From contig NZ_JAPPRQ010000044.1 of assembly GCF_026719745.1 (NCBI RefSeq), positions 182,889-241,209 on the forward strand: 58,321 bases of DNA. The letters run 5' to 3'. Under the pieces are notes generated by a model. The model did no database searches. It was not told the DNA's origin and saw only the letters and a program-made list of their open reading frames with translations. Below are positions 26,835 through 37,139 of the stretch, in pieces. Each line of letters opens with the position of its first letter. The first letter of the stretch is position 1. Made by a program: the position numbers and the translations under genes. The stretch comes from Clostridium sp. ZS2-4 (GTDB lineage: Bacteria > Bacillota > Clostridia > Clostridiales > Clostridiaceae).

Positions 26835-28004
26835 TCACCCCTCTTTCTGATTTCCATTCAATATATCTTTTAATGAAGGGAACAATTCTTCTTTGTTTTT
26901 CATAGTTGTAGCAACAAAATTCTTATGCTTTATTTCTTCCAAGTATTTTTTCTTTATTGTACTTAAAGCTGTTCCAGGCATAACTTCTGCATAACCAAAC
27001 AAATTACATACATCACAAAGCTCTTTAGCCTTTTGCACTGCCTTTTCATTGTCTTCGCTCCAGTTGTCCCCATCACTTACATGAAAAGCGTATATATTCC
27101 AAGCTTCTGGATTGAATTTTTCATCTATGATTTCAAGAGCCTTGGAATATCCACTTGAAATATAGGTTCCTCCCGATTCCATCTTGTGGAAAAAGTCATC
27201 TTCATTCACAACCTTAGCACGAGTAGAGTGGGCAATAAACACCACTTCTACTCTCTCATATCTCATTTTTACAAATTGATACAATAAGAAGAAATAAGAT
27301 CTTGCCAGATATTTTTTTGTTCTGTCCATAGATGAGGAAGTATCCATAATACACATAACCACTGCATTATATTCCCTTTTTACAGTATGCTTGATTCTGT
27401 TATATCTTAAATCATCCTCTTTAAATGGAAATCTTTCAACCTCTTCCTGTTTTCCTTCTTCTGCTAAAGCTCTTAAATATCCCTGCTTTCTCTTTAATTT
27501 TTCAACAACAGTTCTCTTTTTGGCAAGTCTCGGTCTTATGCCTTTTTTCTGATACCCAGCTCTCTTTTTAGCATGTTCTGATAATATTTCAGCAGATTTT
27601 TTCTTATCTAAATTAGGAAGATTTAATTCTTCAAACAGATAATTTATTACATCTTCAATTGTAACTTCTGCCTCATATATATCCTCTCCGTCATTATTTC
27701 CAGCTCCTTTATTGCCCGAGCCTTCTCCTTCCCCCTTTCCTGTTCCTATTTTATCTCCTCTTTTTTCGCTGCCTTTTCCGCTGCCAACTCCTGATGCATT
27801 GTCACCAAATACAAACTGATATTCTTTTAATCCCTTTACCGGAATTCTAATTTTCTTATCCTTACTCTGTCCTATTATGCTTTCGTCTGACAATATATCA
27901 ACTAAATTTTTCTTTATAGAATCTTCAACTAGCTCTTTATGTCTCCTTCTGTCTTCAACAGCTCTATCATGCTCTATGGGATTGAATTCTCTAAATATTG
28001 CCAT
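26835..28004 (-). CDS. yhbH: YhbH / DUF444 sporulation protein with VWA-like domain
   Basis: 389 aa from the ATG at 28004, chosen over an in-frame upstream ATG at 28037 that would overlap prkA; GGAAGGATTG supplies the ribosome site. A low-complexity Gly/Glu/Lys linker spans about residues 65-110. The C-terminal half is VWA-like, with a MIDAS-type DTSSSMD and, further on, GGTYISSGY. The partner of PrkA in sporulation and stress (the E. coli yeaG-yeaH pair); the mechanism is unknown. Middle gene of the operon, 4 bases after the prkA stop. Confidence 0.93.
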   Translation of the reverse strand: MAIFREFNPIEHDRAVEDRRRHKELVEDSIKKNLVDILSDESIIGQSKDKKIRIPVKGLKEYQFVFGDNASGVGSGKGSEKRGDKIGTGKGEGEGSGNKGAGNNDGEDIYEAEVTIEDVINYLFEELNLPNLDKKKSAEILSEHAKKRAGYQKKGIRPRLAKKRTVVEKLKRKQGYLRALAEEGKQEEVERFPFKEDDLRYNRIKHTVKREYNAVVMCIMDTSSSMDRTKKYLARSYFFLLYQFVKMRYERVEVVFIAHSTRAKVVNEDDFFHKMESGGTYISSGYSKALEIIDEKFNPEAWNIYAFHVSDGDNWSEDNEKAVQKAKELCDVCNLFGYAEVMPGTALSTIKKKYLEEIKHKNFVATTMKNKEELFPSLKDILNGNQKEG

Positions 28005-28008
28005 ATAA

Positions 28009-29931
28009 TCAATCCTTCCAAAGATTATTTGCGGCATATTTCAAGATAACATCACAGCAGTGATCACAATAGCCATTTGCCTTCATTTCCTCTACCATAG
28101 CATTATATTTTTTACCCTGATCCTTATCTCTAACCTTTGACTGAGTTATAACTCTTGATAAATCCTTTACAGAAGTAGTTAATTTCTGTTCTATAGCTTC
28201 TTTTAACGGCTCATAAGAATCATAGCTTATTTTTCCACCATTTCTGATAAGGTAGAACATATATGATGTAACATCTGTTCTAAAGCCTTTGGCAGAGCTT
28301 TCACTTACTCCTATTTGCTCCTCAATTGAACGCATAAATGTTTCATCCGGTTCTAATTCTTCTCCTGTATATTGATCCTTTAATTTTGTCTTATTAACAT
28401 AAGCCTCTGCATTATCAAGATAATTGTTGAAAAGACTTTCAGCCTGCTCTTTGAAGCTGTTTATGAAAGCTCTTGTTATTTCTTTTTCCAAAATCTTGTT
28501 ATATTCTTTTCTTATAGTATCTTGAACAAACGCCAAATATCTCTTCTTGTCCTCTTCATTTGTATCCAATTCCTTAATAGATTTTATTATATTTTCCATT
28601 ACGCTTAAAGGATTAATACAATCATGATCAGAATTTGAAAGGGCATTATCAATGGCTTTTACTATAAATCTAGTAGATATTCCAGACATACCTTCTCTCA
28701 TGCCTGATTCTTCTCTGAGCTCCGTAATATCTATTTTTTTAGTAGTTCCTTTTTCAACTATCTCTTCCCCGTTATATATCTTTAATTTTGTAAGAGGGTC
28801 AACCTTAGTTGAAGGTGTAAGTCTTGAAAGCACAGCAAACATTGCTGCAATTTCAATAGTATGTGGGGCAATATGAGCTTTAAAGCTGCTTTTTCTCAAA
28901 ATTTTCTCATATATCTTTCTTTCCTCATTTAATTCCAAACAATAAGGAACCTCAATCTTTACTATTCTGTCCAATATGGCTTCATTTGTATGATCTGACT
29001 TAAACTTGTTCCATTCAGCTTCGTTAGAATGCGCCACAATTACTCCATCAAAATATATCATAGAATTTTTTCCTGGAGACGGTATAGATTTTTCTTGAGT
29101 AGCTGTTATTATTGTATGAAGGTATTCTACATCATTCTTAAATACCTCAATAAATTCAACCATTCCTCTATTACCAACGTTGAAAGCACCATTTAAAGAA
29201 AGGATACGTGGATCATCCTCTGGATATAAATCCATTTTGGATATATCTACTGAACCTGTAAGAACAGAAGTATCCTGATTGTTAGGATCAACTGGTGGAA
29301 CAACTCCTATTCCTTTTCTTGATCTTATTGAAAAGTCAGTGCTTACAACAGGGAATTTTTCATATTCTCCATTAAATTCATGTTTTAATCTATGTCTGCA
29401 TACTGGACACAAATCTCCTTCTACTTTTATTCCAAGCTCATCCTCAAACTCGCCTCTTAAATGCTTCGGAATCAAATGTAGAGGTTCTTCTCTCATAGGA
29501 CATCCTTCTAATGCATATACTGGTGGACAGTTTTCTATTGCTTTTTTAAGAGCTTCTACTAATGAAGATTTACCTGCTCCAACTGGTCCAACTAAATACA
29601 ATACTTGTCTTGCTTCTTCTCCCTGCATAGCTGCTGAGTAAAAATAGCTTACTAACTTCATCAATACCTTATCAATACCATAAAAATCCTTCTCAAAAAA
29701 ATTATATTTCTTTATAGTGTCATTTCCATATATTTTTCTTATTCTTCTGTTTTCCTCAGGCTTTAGAACCTCAAAGCCCTGTTCAATTATAATGTCATAC
29801 ATTCTTTGATGTGAAAGCTTAACTGCCTCTGGATTTTTCTTTACTATTTCCAAGTACTCAAGCAAAGTTCCACTAAACTTATTTTTCTTTTTATTCTCTC
29901 TATCTTTTTCTATAAGCTGTCTAAAATCCAC
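28009..29931 (-). CDS. prkA: PrkA, AAA+ serine protein kinase/ATPase
   Basis: 640 aa, full length for the family. N-terminal AAA domain with Walker [12 protein letters not shown] (about residues 113-123) and the typical [15 protein letters not shown]. The C-terminal part (about 400-640) is the PrkA kinase-like region. A CPVCRHRL motif near residue 180 may bind metal. In Bacillus it is linked to sporulation through sigma-K; described as a kinase and also as an AAA+ protease. First gene of prkA-yhbH-spoVR; AAAGGAGGGG precedes the ATG. Confidence 0.95.
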   Translation of the reverse strand: MDFRQLIEKDRENKKKNKFSGTLLEYLEIVKKNPEAVKLSHQRMYDIIIEQGFEVLKPEENRRIRKIYGNDTIKKYNFFEKDFYGIDKVLMKLVSYFYSAAMQGEEARQVLYLVGPVGAGKSSLVEALKKAIENCPPVYALEGCPMREEPLHLIPKHLRGEFEDELGIKVEGDLCPVCRHRLKHEFNGEYEKFPVVSTDFSIRSRKGIGVVPPVDPNNQDTSVLTGSVDISKMDLYPEDDPRILSLNGAFNVGNRGMVEFIEVFKNDVEYLHTIITATQEKSIPSPGKNSMIYFDGVIVAHSNEAEWNKFKSDHTNEAILDRIVKIEVPYCLELNEERKIYEKILRKSSFKAHIAPHTIEIAAMFAVLSRLTPSTKVDPLTKLKIYNGEEIVEKGTTKKIDITELREESGMREGMSGISTRFIVKAIDNALSNSDHDCINPLSVMENIIKSIKELDTNEEDKKRYLAFVQDTIRKEYNKILEKEITRAFINSFKEQAESLFNNYLDNAEAYVNKTKLKDQYTGEELEPDETFMRSIEEQIGVSESSAKGFRTDVTSYMFYLIRNGGKISYDSYEPLKEAIEQKLTTSVKDLSRVITQSKVRDKDQGKKYNAMVEEMKANGYCDHCCDVILKYAANNLWKD

Positions 29932-30041
29932 TAAATCCCCTCCTTTAATTAAATCTAAGCTACTATACTTTTTCAGTTTATGTTCTATAAGTTTGTTTCT
30001 AATTATTATGCAATTTTTTTATGTTTTATGCTGAATAAATA

Positions 30042-30066
30042 AAAAGATTAGCTTTGCAGCTAATCT
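30042..30066 (-). terminator. Terminator of the EEP-family gene
   Basis: 9-bp stem AGATTAGCT/AGCTAATCT (30045-30053 with 30058-30066) followed on the minus strand by TTTTTATTTATTC. Confidence 0.8.
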
Positions 30067-30101
30067 AAATTCCATTTAATTTACTTGTAATTCTCATCAA
30101 A

Positions 30102-31163
30102 TTATTTTAACATAAATTCCATTTTCACTGGGTTGTGGTCTGAATTCTCAAATTCCAAAGAATAACCTTTTACCTTATTCACTTGAATATTGGGAGACAC
30201 CAAAAATCCATCTATTACCGACAAATAATTTACTCCTTTTTTATAAGGTATATCTAAAGTTCTATTGCTAGGAACCAACTCATCTGCTGCCCATTGAAAT
30301 CCTTCCGGTTTAAAGTCCTCAGGAATTTTTTTCAACCACTCAGGCCACTCTTGTGTGGATTGAAAAAGATTTGGGTCAGTACCTGGAATAAGATGGTTCC
30401 AATCGCCTCCTATTACTATGTAATTTCCTTCATTGTATTTTTTGTTTATATATTTCTTTAAAAATTCCAGCTGCTGTACTCTTATTACTCCACCTTTATC
30501 ATAGGCTGAAAGATGTGAATTGATTATTATAAGCTCCTTCCCATCTTCCACTTTAAATTTGCTTTCTATAAAACATCTATCTAATAGAGCCAGCTGTCTT
30601 GGCCATTTTTCCTCTCCTGGGTATTGATATCTATTTGCTTCTTGAATATTGTACTTGGAAAATGTGGCTAATCCAGCCTCTACTTTCCCATGAGGCTTTC
30701 TAATAGGTACAGGTACCCAAGGCACTTTGTAGTTTAATGCAAAGACTGAAGCATAGTCCTTTAAGTTGTTTTTCATATATCGGTACTCGTCAACATGATA
30801 ACTGCGTGTAGAATTCATATCTATTTCCTGTAATAATATAAATGAACTATTTTCTTTCTTTAAAAATTCAGTGTTTCCCTTAAGGTTTTCCATAGTTTTT
30901 TCTTTGCTTATTGAACGTGATTCTGTACCTCCATCCATAAAAAAGTCACGTTCTTTATCTAGACCACAGTAACCAATATTGTAGGTTACAATTGATAAAG
31001 AAGTTTTTTTCTTTATTTCATCTTCCTTATTGTTTTCTACATCTAATCTTATAATCTCCTCAGGTCTATAATCCGTAACTGTCATAAACACAAGATAAGC
31101 TGCAATAATTATTGCTAAAATAAGAATTATTCCTATAATAATTTTAAAAATCTTTTTTACCAT
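30102..31163 (-). CDS. Membrane-anchored endonuclease/exonuclease/phosphatase family protein
   Basis: 353 aa. One N-terminal membrane segment (about 5-28), then an EEP (DNase I-like) domain (about 55-350) with VTYNIGYCG, LLQEID (metal-binding Glu), NSHLSAYD, GGDWNH and a C-terminal SDHNPV. The domain should face outside the cell, so a phosphodiesterase, sphingomyelinase-like or extracellular nuclease role is more likely than DNA repair; the substrate cannot be told. Monocistronic. A MITE-like element lies just upstream. Confidence 0.85.
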   Translation of the reverse strand: MVKKIFKIIIGIILILAIIIAAYLVFMTVTDYRPEEIIRLDVENNKEDEIKKKTSLSIVTYNIGYCGLDKERDFFMDGGTESRSISKEKTMENLKGNTEFLKKENSSFILLQEIDMNSTRSYHVDEYRYMKNNLKDYASVFALNYKVPWVPVPIRKPHGKVEAGLATFSKYNIQEANRYQYPGEEKWPRQLALLDRCFIESKFKVEDGKELIIINSHLSAYDKGGVIRVQQLEFLKKYINKKYNEGNYIVIGGDWNHLIPGTDPNLFQSTQEWPEWLKKIPEDFKPEGFQWAADELVPSNRTLDIPYKKGVNYLSVIDGFLVSPNIQVNKVKGYSLEFENSDHNPVKMEFMLK

Positions 31164-31196
31164 AAACTCCCCCCACTATATATTTTTTGAATAAAT

Positions 31197-31299
31197 ATAT
31201 AAGTTGCAATAAATACTATTCATTGTATTAAAACTTCATTGAAGCTTTTTCATAAATTAATCATTCAGTAATGAATATTGATAATTGCAATATATAATA
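31197..31299. repeat. MITE-like element, copy B (approximately 100 bp)
   Basis: Nearly identical to copy A at 8337 in the same orientation; the right end is ATTGATAATTGCAATATATA. Internal hairpin AACTTCATTGAAGCTT. It sits between the EEP gene's promoter region and the 3' end of bioY. A short match to the 75-bp repeat (ATAAAGTGAAACTTAAT) follows at 31367-31383. Confidence 0.8.
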
Positions 31300-31390
31300 T
31301 TATTACTTTATTGAACATGCTATAACTATTTATACCATATTTTCCTAAATAAATATATCTTTTTATATAAAGTGAAACTTAATACTCTGG

Positions 31391-31933
31391 TCATCTTATT
31401 TTTCCTAACTGATAATTTATTTTCTTTCCTATTAATCCAGCTGCAAAAGCTTTAAATAAATCTCCAGGTATAAAAGGTAGTGCTCCCGCAGTAATGGCTT
31501 TAGAAATACCCATCCCTGTCATGCTTGCTAGCCACGGAACTCCAATTAAATATACAACCATAATTCCTCCAACTACAGATGCAAATATCAATCGAACAAA
31601 AGAATCTCCTTTTCCTTTAACCATACTTATAACAACAGCCCCTATTAAGAAACCTATTAAATATCCTCCTGAAGGACCAGCTATAACTCCTAGTCCTGCT
31701 CTTCCACCTGAAAATACAGGAACCCCAACTGCTCCTAAAAATAAAAATGTTATCATACTCAACCCTGCCTGAAGTGGAGTTAAAACACAACCTGCCAGCA
31801 TAACTGCAAGTGTCTGTCCTGTAATAGGTACCGGACTGAAGGGCAGTGGTATGACAAGGTATCCTAAAACTCCTGTAAGTGCTGCAAATAAAGCTGCGTA
31901 TATCATGTCTCTTATATCTAATTTCTTTGACAT
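31391..31933 (-). CDS. bioY: Biotin transporter substrate-binding subunit BioY
   Basis: 180 aa, about six membrane segments, S component of an ECF-type vitamin transporter. The family motif GGRAGLGVIAGPSGGYLIGF is present. No ECF ATPase or T component is adjacent, so it would share the general ECF module or act alone. AGGAGGAATT precedes the ATG. The promoter carries a BirA-type operator overlapping the -35, so biotin repression is expected. Confidence 0.95.
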   Translation of the reverse strand: MSKKLDIRDMIYAALFAALTGVLGYLVIPLPFSPVPITGQTLAVMLAGCVLTPLQAGLSMITFLFLGAVGVPVFSGGRAGLGVIAGPSGGYLIGFLIGAVVISMVKGKGDSFVRLIFASVVGGIMVVYLIGVPWLASMTGMGISKAITAGALPFIPGDLFKAFAAGLIGKKINYQLGKIR

Positions 31934-32014
31934 TAAAATTCCTCCTCAATATTAATAATTTCAGCTTTATAATAAACTCTAAATTTTAAAATCCATTATG
32001 TATTGCTTTAATTA

Positions 32015-32074
32015 AGTATAAAAAAAATAAATAGTATTGTCAACTTGATTTTGAATCTAAGTTTACAATACTAT
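32015..32074 (-). promoter_or_regulatory. bioY promoter with BirA operator
   Basis: Minus-strand promoter: -35 TTGACA (32043-32038), 17-base spacer, -10 TATACT (32020-32015). A near-perfect 14-bp inverted repeat, ATAGTATTGTCAAC and GTTTACAATACTAT (32031-32044, 32061-32074), is separated by 16 bases and covers the -35. It matches the firmicute BirA box TTGTTAAC-N14/16-GTTAACAA. Confidence 0.85.
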
Positions 32075-32129
32075 TTAAAAATTTCAAGTAAATTTACTTC
32101 AGATATAGTTTTTATTCCATATGAAAAAA

Positions 32130-32160
32130 CAAAAGACCAGATAAAACTTCTGATCTTTTG
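32130..32160 (-). terminator. Terminator of the chemoreceptor gene
   Basis: 11-bp stem with one mismatch (CAAAAGACCAG, 32130-32140, with 32150-32160), then GTTTTTTC on the minus strand. Belongs to the AGACCAG terminator group. Confidence 0.75.
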
Positions 32161-32197
32161 TCTTTTGGGTTGTAATAACTAAAGTGAAACTAATATA

Positions 32198-33901
32198 TTA
32201 TAATTTGAACTTATTAACCTCTTCCAGTGTTTTAGAAGACATAGTAGAAAGTATTTCCGAAGCTCTAGCTACTTCTTCAGAAGAAGCATTCATTTCTTGA
32301 GATGAAGCTGCTATTTCTTCAGAAGTTGCTGAATTTTCTTCTGCTACTGCTGATGCTGTTTCAATTTTACTTATAATTTCATTCTTATCTTCATTTACCT
32401 TATTTATTTCTAAATTTACACTTTCTATTAAAGGAAGAATCTTGTCTATAGCGTTAATTATTTCCTTGAAAGACGCTATTGAATCATCCACCGTACTGAC
32501 TTGACCTGAAAGTTCTCCATTCACTTCATTTGTGGTAGTAATAACTTCTTTAGTTTCTGATGAAATTAAAGTTATCAAATTATCAATTTCAGAAGAAGAA
32601 CTCTTACTTTGCTCTGCTAATTTTCTTATTTCATCTGCAACTACAGCAAAGCCTTTTCCCGCTTCTCCTGCTCTTGCTGCCTCAATAGCAGCATTAAGAG
32701 CCAATAAATTTGTTTGATCTGCTATGCTGTTTATAAGGGCTGTAATCTCATTAATTTTATTAACACTCATTCCTAGCTCAGATATTTTATTGCTTACATC
32801 TTTAAAAGCTGAACCTATGCTGTTAATAGATACTACTAATTCTCCCATGGTATCATTACTGTTTTTAGCCATTTCGTTTATTTTTTTTGCATTCATATCT
32901 ACATCTTCTACTGATAAAACAATGCTATCTACAGCATTACCAAAGGCATTTAAGGTATTTGCCATTTCCACTAATTCACCAGCTTGAGAAGATGAACCTT
33001 CTGCAACTCCCTGTACAGCATTGGAAACCTCTTGAGAAGATGAAGTCATCTCTTGTGAAATTGCTGATAAGGATAATGCTTGTTCATTTACTGAAGCTGT
33101 GCTCTCTTTAACTGACTCCAATATATCTCCCACTGCGTTGATTGTTAAAGCTAAATCCTTTTTCATAATTCCAAATTCATTAGTTTGATTTTTGTCCACT
33201 TCAACTGTAAAATCTCCAGAAGAAATCAGCTTTAATATATCCGTAAGCTCCTTTATGGATGACTTTATTACACTAAGAATAAATAAAGACAACATAGAAA
33301 CAATAGCAACCAATATTATTATAACAATCACAAATACTGATTTTATGTGCTGATAACTTTCCTCAGAACTCTTATTAACACTCTCTGCAGCCTGTATGTG
33401 GTATTCTACTAATTCTTCCAATAAATTAGATATCTCACTGCCAACTTTACCAGCTTGTTGTGCCAAAGAAGCATCTATAACTTCTCCTCGCTGCCTCTTT
33501 TCCTTTATTTTTTCATACAAATCCATATAAACATTGTAATTTTCGCTAATAGAACTAATTGTTTCTGAATCTTTGCTATCTTTGCCTACAGCTTGTTGAG
33601 CTTGCTGTAAAATCTCTCTAATTGCCACATCACTTTCTGCTACAATTTGTGTATACTCATCATTATATACTCTGTCAATTACCTTAGTAAAAGCATTCCT
33701 TAAAACACCCATTTCTCCATTTATTTTACCTAACTTTTCAATTTCTAAAAGCTGCTCATCATATATTATCTTAACATTTTCATTTAATTGCTTTAAATGT
33801 GTTAATCCTAAACTTCCAATTAGTGCAGTACTTATAATAGATAATATCCATATAATAATAATCCCTTGAGTAATCTTCAAATTTCTCAGTTTTTTTAACA
33901 C
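32198..33901 (-). CDS. Methyl-accepting chemotaxis protein
   Basis: 567 aa. TM1 (about 12-33), a periplasmic-equivalent four-helix-bundle sensor (about 35-185), TM2 (about 188-210), HAMP (about 212-265) and the cytoplasmic coiled-coil signalling domain with the hairpin tip [20 protein letters not shown]. No pentapeptide CheR tether at the C-terminus (ends KFKL). The ligand is unknown. Stand-alone, with a terminator. The upstream gap contains long T-runs (33950-34015) and no gene. Confidence 0.95.
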   Translation of the reverse strand: MLKKLRNLKITQGIIIIWILSIISTALIGSLGLTHLKQLNENVKIIYDEQLLEIEKLGKINGEMGVLRNAFTKVIDRVYNDEYTQIVAESDVAIREILQQAQQAVGKDSKDSETISSISENYNVYMDLYEKIKEKRQRGEVIDASLAQQAGKVGSEISNLLEELVEYHIQAAESVNKSSEESYQHIKSVFVIVIIILVAIVSMLSLFILSVIKSSIKELTDILKLISSGDFTVEVDKNQTNEFGIMKKDLALTINAVGDILESVKESTASVNEQALSLSAISQEMTSSSQEVSNAVQGVAEGSSSQAGELVEMANTLNAFGNAVDSIVLSVEDVDMNAKKINEMAKNSNDTMGELVVSINSIGSAFKDVSNKISELGMSVNKINEITALINSIADQTNLLALNAAIEAARAGEAGKGFAVVADEIRKLAEQSKSSSSEIDNLITLISSETKEVITTTNEVNGELSGQVSTVDDSIASFKEIINAIDKILPLIESVNLEINKVNEDKNEIISKIETASAVAEENSATSEEIAASSQEMNASSEEVARASEILSTMSSKTLEEVNKFKL

Positions 33902-34092
33902 TACATCTTCCTCCTACCTTTGTTAATATACCTGCTTTTATTATCGATACATATAATATTTTCTTTAATATTTTTTTTTTAATATCTTTTATTTTTTTTT
34001 AATATTTTTTAATCATTTTAAGTATTTATTAGAAAAATAAGGTTTATTATTACAATTTATGTATAATTAAATCTAACAACAGTACACAAATA

Positions 34093-34120
34093 AAAAGACT
34101 AGCTTTTTATACTAGTCTAT
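34093..34120 (-). terminator. Terminator of the SH3/C39-like gene
   Basis: Stem AGACTAG/CTAGTCT (34096-34102 with 34112-34118), extended by flanking A/T pairs; TTTTTATTTG follows on the minus strand. Confidence 0.75.
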
Positions 34121-34129
34121 TAATTAAGA

Positions 34130-35407
34130 TTACTTTCCTGATGAATGTATTATTTCATTGATATTTACCCCTTTAGTTCTTTCACCATATCCACCACTGT
34201 TCTTATCACTTACTACAATCATATAAGGCCACCATTTCTCCATTGATTCTATAACATCTTCTGAAGAATAGTACCTATTCTTTCCTTTTTTTGTACCATT
34301 CTCATAAACTTCATTCCAGCTATTCGGATCATAAACTTCAAAGTATGTTTTATCATCTACAACCTTATATCCTTTTACAACTATGAAGTGTCCCCCACCA
34401 ACTCCATAGTGACGTCCTACATGCTGTTCCTCATTAGAATTATATGTTATATAATTGCTGTCAATACAAAGCATCATTATATTCCCATTATTTAACTCCT
34501 TTTTCATGGAGCTTTCTTTTATATCCTCTGATGTCCAATTCTTTATATTATACTTATCCAAGTAGTTTATAATATCATAAGTATACCACCAACCACCTTC
34601 ACTTCTATAGGTATTTCTAGCATCCTGTGCTGTTTTATCAAAAGAAGAGTCGGCCCATTTTATTGCCATTGTAACACTGGAAGGTCCACAGTTTTCGTAA
34701 TTATATGTGCCTGTCTCATACTGATCTATATACCATTCATATTCTCTGTCATTATGAATGTATTCTGTCTCATATTTTCCCAACCCTAAAGCTTCATCCA
34801 ATATTTTATTAATGCCGAAGCTTAGCTCCTTAGATTCCTTCAATTGTGCTCCTGAAAGACTTTTAATATTTGTTCCAATAGTCAATGTATATCCTTGTCC
34901 AAGCTTATATCCTCCTACTGGTGGATTAACCAATATGCTTCTGCTGTCTTCACTTAATTCCACTTTTACTGGTAAAACATCGCCTTTGCTGTCTTTTATC
35001 TTTATTTCATTTTCAGTTGACTCATCTAACTTAATTTCTTGATTGAAATTTATCTTCCAAACCTTATCCGTATCAACTATTTTATCATATACTGGTTTCG
35101 TCTCTTCACTTTCCTCCGGAGAGCTTGTATCAATTTCAACATACTTTCTATACACATACCCATAAGAAGATCCTAGCTTGATTTTGTGCCACTCCCCTAT
35201 GGTATCTACTATTTCCACTGAACTGTCAGGTTCCAGTTTTGAAATAATTTCTGAAGCTGAGCTTGGACCTTTTCTTACGTTTAAATCCGACTGGGTAACA
35301 ACAATACCTTTTTGCATATCTAATGCTCTAGCTAAGGAACTTGACCCAATAATAGGACTTAAAGCAATTGATATTGCTAGTATAGCTGATATTATTTTTT
35401 TCTTCAT
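34130..35407 (-). CDS. Secreted SH3 / SbsA-Ig / C39-like peptidase
   Basis: 425 aa. Signal peptide (about 1-29), bacterial SH3 domain (about 35-92; LNVRKGPSSASEII), Ser/Glu linker, SbsA-like Ig domain (about 112-205; DKVWKINFNQEIKLDES), then a C39-like cysteine peptidase domain (about 215-400) with YENCGPSSVTMAIKW (candidate catalytic Cys), GGGHFIVVKGY (His) and YDPNSW (Asp). A cell-wall location is inferred from the SH3 domain. The Ig module is closely similar to that in the GHL10-like protein at 6167. Start ATG with a GTGGGTG-type site. Confidence 0.82.
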   Translation of the reverse strand: MKKKIISAILAISIALSPIIGSSSLARALDMQKGIVVTQSDLNVRKGPSSASEIISKLEPDSSVEIVDTIGEWHKIKLGSSYGYVYRKYVEIDTSSPEESEETKPVYDKIVDTDKVWKINFNQEIKLDESTENEIKIKDSKGDVLPVKVELSEDSRSILVNPPVGGYKLGQGYTLTIGTNIKSLSGAQLKESKELSFGINKILDEALGLGKYETEYIHNDREYEWYIDQYETGTYNYENCGPSSVTMAIKWADSSFDKTAQDARNTYRSEGGWWYTYDIINYLDKYNIKNWTSEDIKESSMKKELNNGNIMMLCIDSNYITYNSNEEQHVGRHYGVGGGHFIVVKGYKVVDDKTYFEVYDPNSWNEVYENGTKKGKNRYYSSEDVIESMEKWWPYMIVVSDKNSGGYGERTKGVNINEIIHSSGK

Positions 35408-35571
35408 ATTTCATTCACCCACTTTTAAATATTAATTATATATTCGTCAATTTTCGTATATAATTTTAGCATTTATTTCTTATTATTTGTTTGCAAAATA
35501 GTAACATCTGTTTAATTTTATACTATAAACCAACTTCTTTCAATAATAATGTTGCGCCACAGCATTACTAT

Positions 35572-35606
35572 ATTCCCCAGTATCCAATCGCCAGTCCCCA
35601 TCAAAA
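35572..35606. repeat. Degenerate heptanucleotide array (AGTCCCC variant)
   Basis: ATTCCCC, AGTATCC, AATCGCC, AGTCCCC, ATCAAAA in phase. The gap 35408-35796 otherwise holds only the terminator of the nucleoside operon. Confidence 0.7.
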
Positions 35607-35673
35607 ATAGAAAAGCAATTAAGTAATGTTATGTTATATAAACTCTTTTTATGTTATATTATAAATAATTAAA

Positions 35674-35717
35674 TAAAACACGTTGAAAGTCACCTTTACC
35701 CTTCAACGTGTTTTTAT
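35674..35717 (-). terminator. Terminator of the nucleoside operon
   Basis: 12-bp stem AAACACGTTGAA (35676-35687 with 35702-35713), 14-base loop, T-rich on both sides. Confidence 0.9.
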
Positions 35718-35796
35718 TTATATATTAAGTTTATCGTCATCCTCTAATCTAAACCTACTAGTTAAACTTCTAAACTTCTTTTCATAATAAACTTTT

Positions 35797-37017
35797 TTAG
35801 AATAGGATTCCCGCAATAACACCAGTCATAAATGCAGCTAATGAACCACCGATCATAGATCTTAAACCTAATTTTGCAATTTCATGACGTCTTTCTGGAG
35901 CAAGTCCACCTATTCCTCCAATTTGTATTGCAATTGAACTAAAGTTAGCAAATCCACAAAGTGCATAAGTTAAGATTACTATAGTCTTCTCACTTAATGC
36001 TGCACTTTTAATCATTGGAGCCAAATTTGAATATGCAACAAATTCATTTAGAACTATTTTTTGTCCTAATAAATCTCCAGCTGCGATGATATCTTTAGGA
36101 GGTATTCCCATTATATATGCTATCGGAGCAAATAATCTTCCTAATATCCAGCTTAAGTTTAGATAATCCATTCCAATTATTCCACCAAACCAAGAAATAA
36201 TAGCATTTACCATAGCAATAAGTGCAACAAAAGCAAGAAGCATAGCTCCAACATTTAAAGCAAGAGAAAGTCCTTCAGCAGCTCCATTAGCCGCTGCATC
36301 AATAATATTTGAATTAGTTTTTTCAAATTCAATTTCTACTTTTCCTTTTGTTACTGGAGTTTCAGTTTCTGGAACCATTATTTTAGCAATTATAAGGCTT
36401 GCAGGAGCAGACATTATACTGGCTGCCAACAAGTGTCCTGCATTAACTCCCATTGACACATATCCTGCCATAACTCCCCCTGCAACTGTTGCCATACCTC
36501 CAGTCATTACAGTTAATAACTCTGATTTTGTCATGCTTTTAATGTATGGTTTAATAACTAATGGTGCTTCAGTTTGTCCAACAAATATATTAGCTACTGC
36601 TGATAATGTTTCTGCTCCACTTGTTCCAAGCAGTTTAGCCATACCTTTAGCTAAAACAGATACTATAAGCTGCATAATTCCTAAATGATACAAAATACTC
36701 ATTAAAGCTGAAAAGAATATGATAGTAGGTAATACATGAAGTGCCCATATATATCCTGCCTTATTAATATTAACTAAGTCTCCAAATAAAAATATTGTTC
36801 CTTCTCTAGTAAAATTCAATAACATTGTTATCTTCGAACTTAATTTTTCAAAAGCCCATCTTCCTAAAGGCCATTTTAATATTAGAAGAGCAAATACTAT
36901 TTGAAGACCTATTCCTGTACCAACCAGTTTCCAATTAACTGCCTTTTTATTCTCTGATAATAAATACGCAATAAAAACTAAAATAAATAAACCTATTATG
37001 CCTATAATCTTGTCCAC
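35797..37017 (-). CDS. Nucleoside transporter, NupC/CNT family
   Basis: Concentrative nucleoside importer, 406 aa, about ten membrane segments. The CNT motif GQTEAPLVIKPYI is present and the C-terminal FANFSSIAIQIGG region is typical. Last gene of the deoC-deoB-punA-pdp operon, 122 bases after pdp, and followed by a strong terminator. It would supply nucleosides for the phosphorylases upstream; cation coupling (H+ or Na+) is not decidable here. Confidence 0.93.
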   Translation of the reverse strand: MDKIIGIIGLFILVFIAYLLSENKKAVNWKLVGTGIGLQIVFALLILKWPLGRWAFEKLSSKITMLLNFTREGTIFLFGDLVNINKAGYIWALHVLPTIIFFSALMSILYHLGIMQLIVSVLAKGMAKLLGTSGAETLSAVANIFVGQTEAPLVIKPYIKSMTKSELLTVMTGGMATVAGGVMAGYVSMGVNAGHLLAASIMSAPASLIIAKIMVPETETPVTKGKVEIEFEKTNSNIIDAAANGAAEGLSLALNVGAMLLAFVALIAMVNAIISWFGGIIGMDYLNLSWILGRLFAPIAYIMGIPPKDIIAAGDLLGQKIVLNEFVAYSNLAPMIKSAALSEKTIVILTYALCGFANFSSIAIQIGGIGGLAPERRHEIAKLGLRSMIGGSLAAFMTGVIAGILF

Positions 37018-37139
37018 CTATGTTTTCTCCTTTGTATATTTTATTGTTTATTTTTTTGTTTTTAGACTTTAAATTAGAATAATGCTGAATTACAACATTA
37101 TTCTAATTTATCTAAACCAAAATCTTACTTACTTTTTAT

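Noticed and set aside
33950-34015. T-rich tract upstream of the chemoreceptor gene as a possible terminator
   Set aside because: Long T-runs separated by AATAT, but no stable hairpin; treated as low-complexity sequence.
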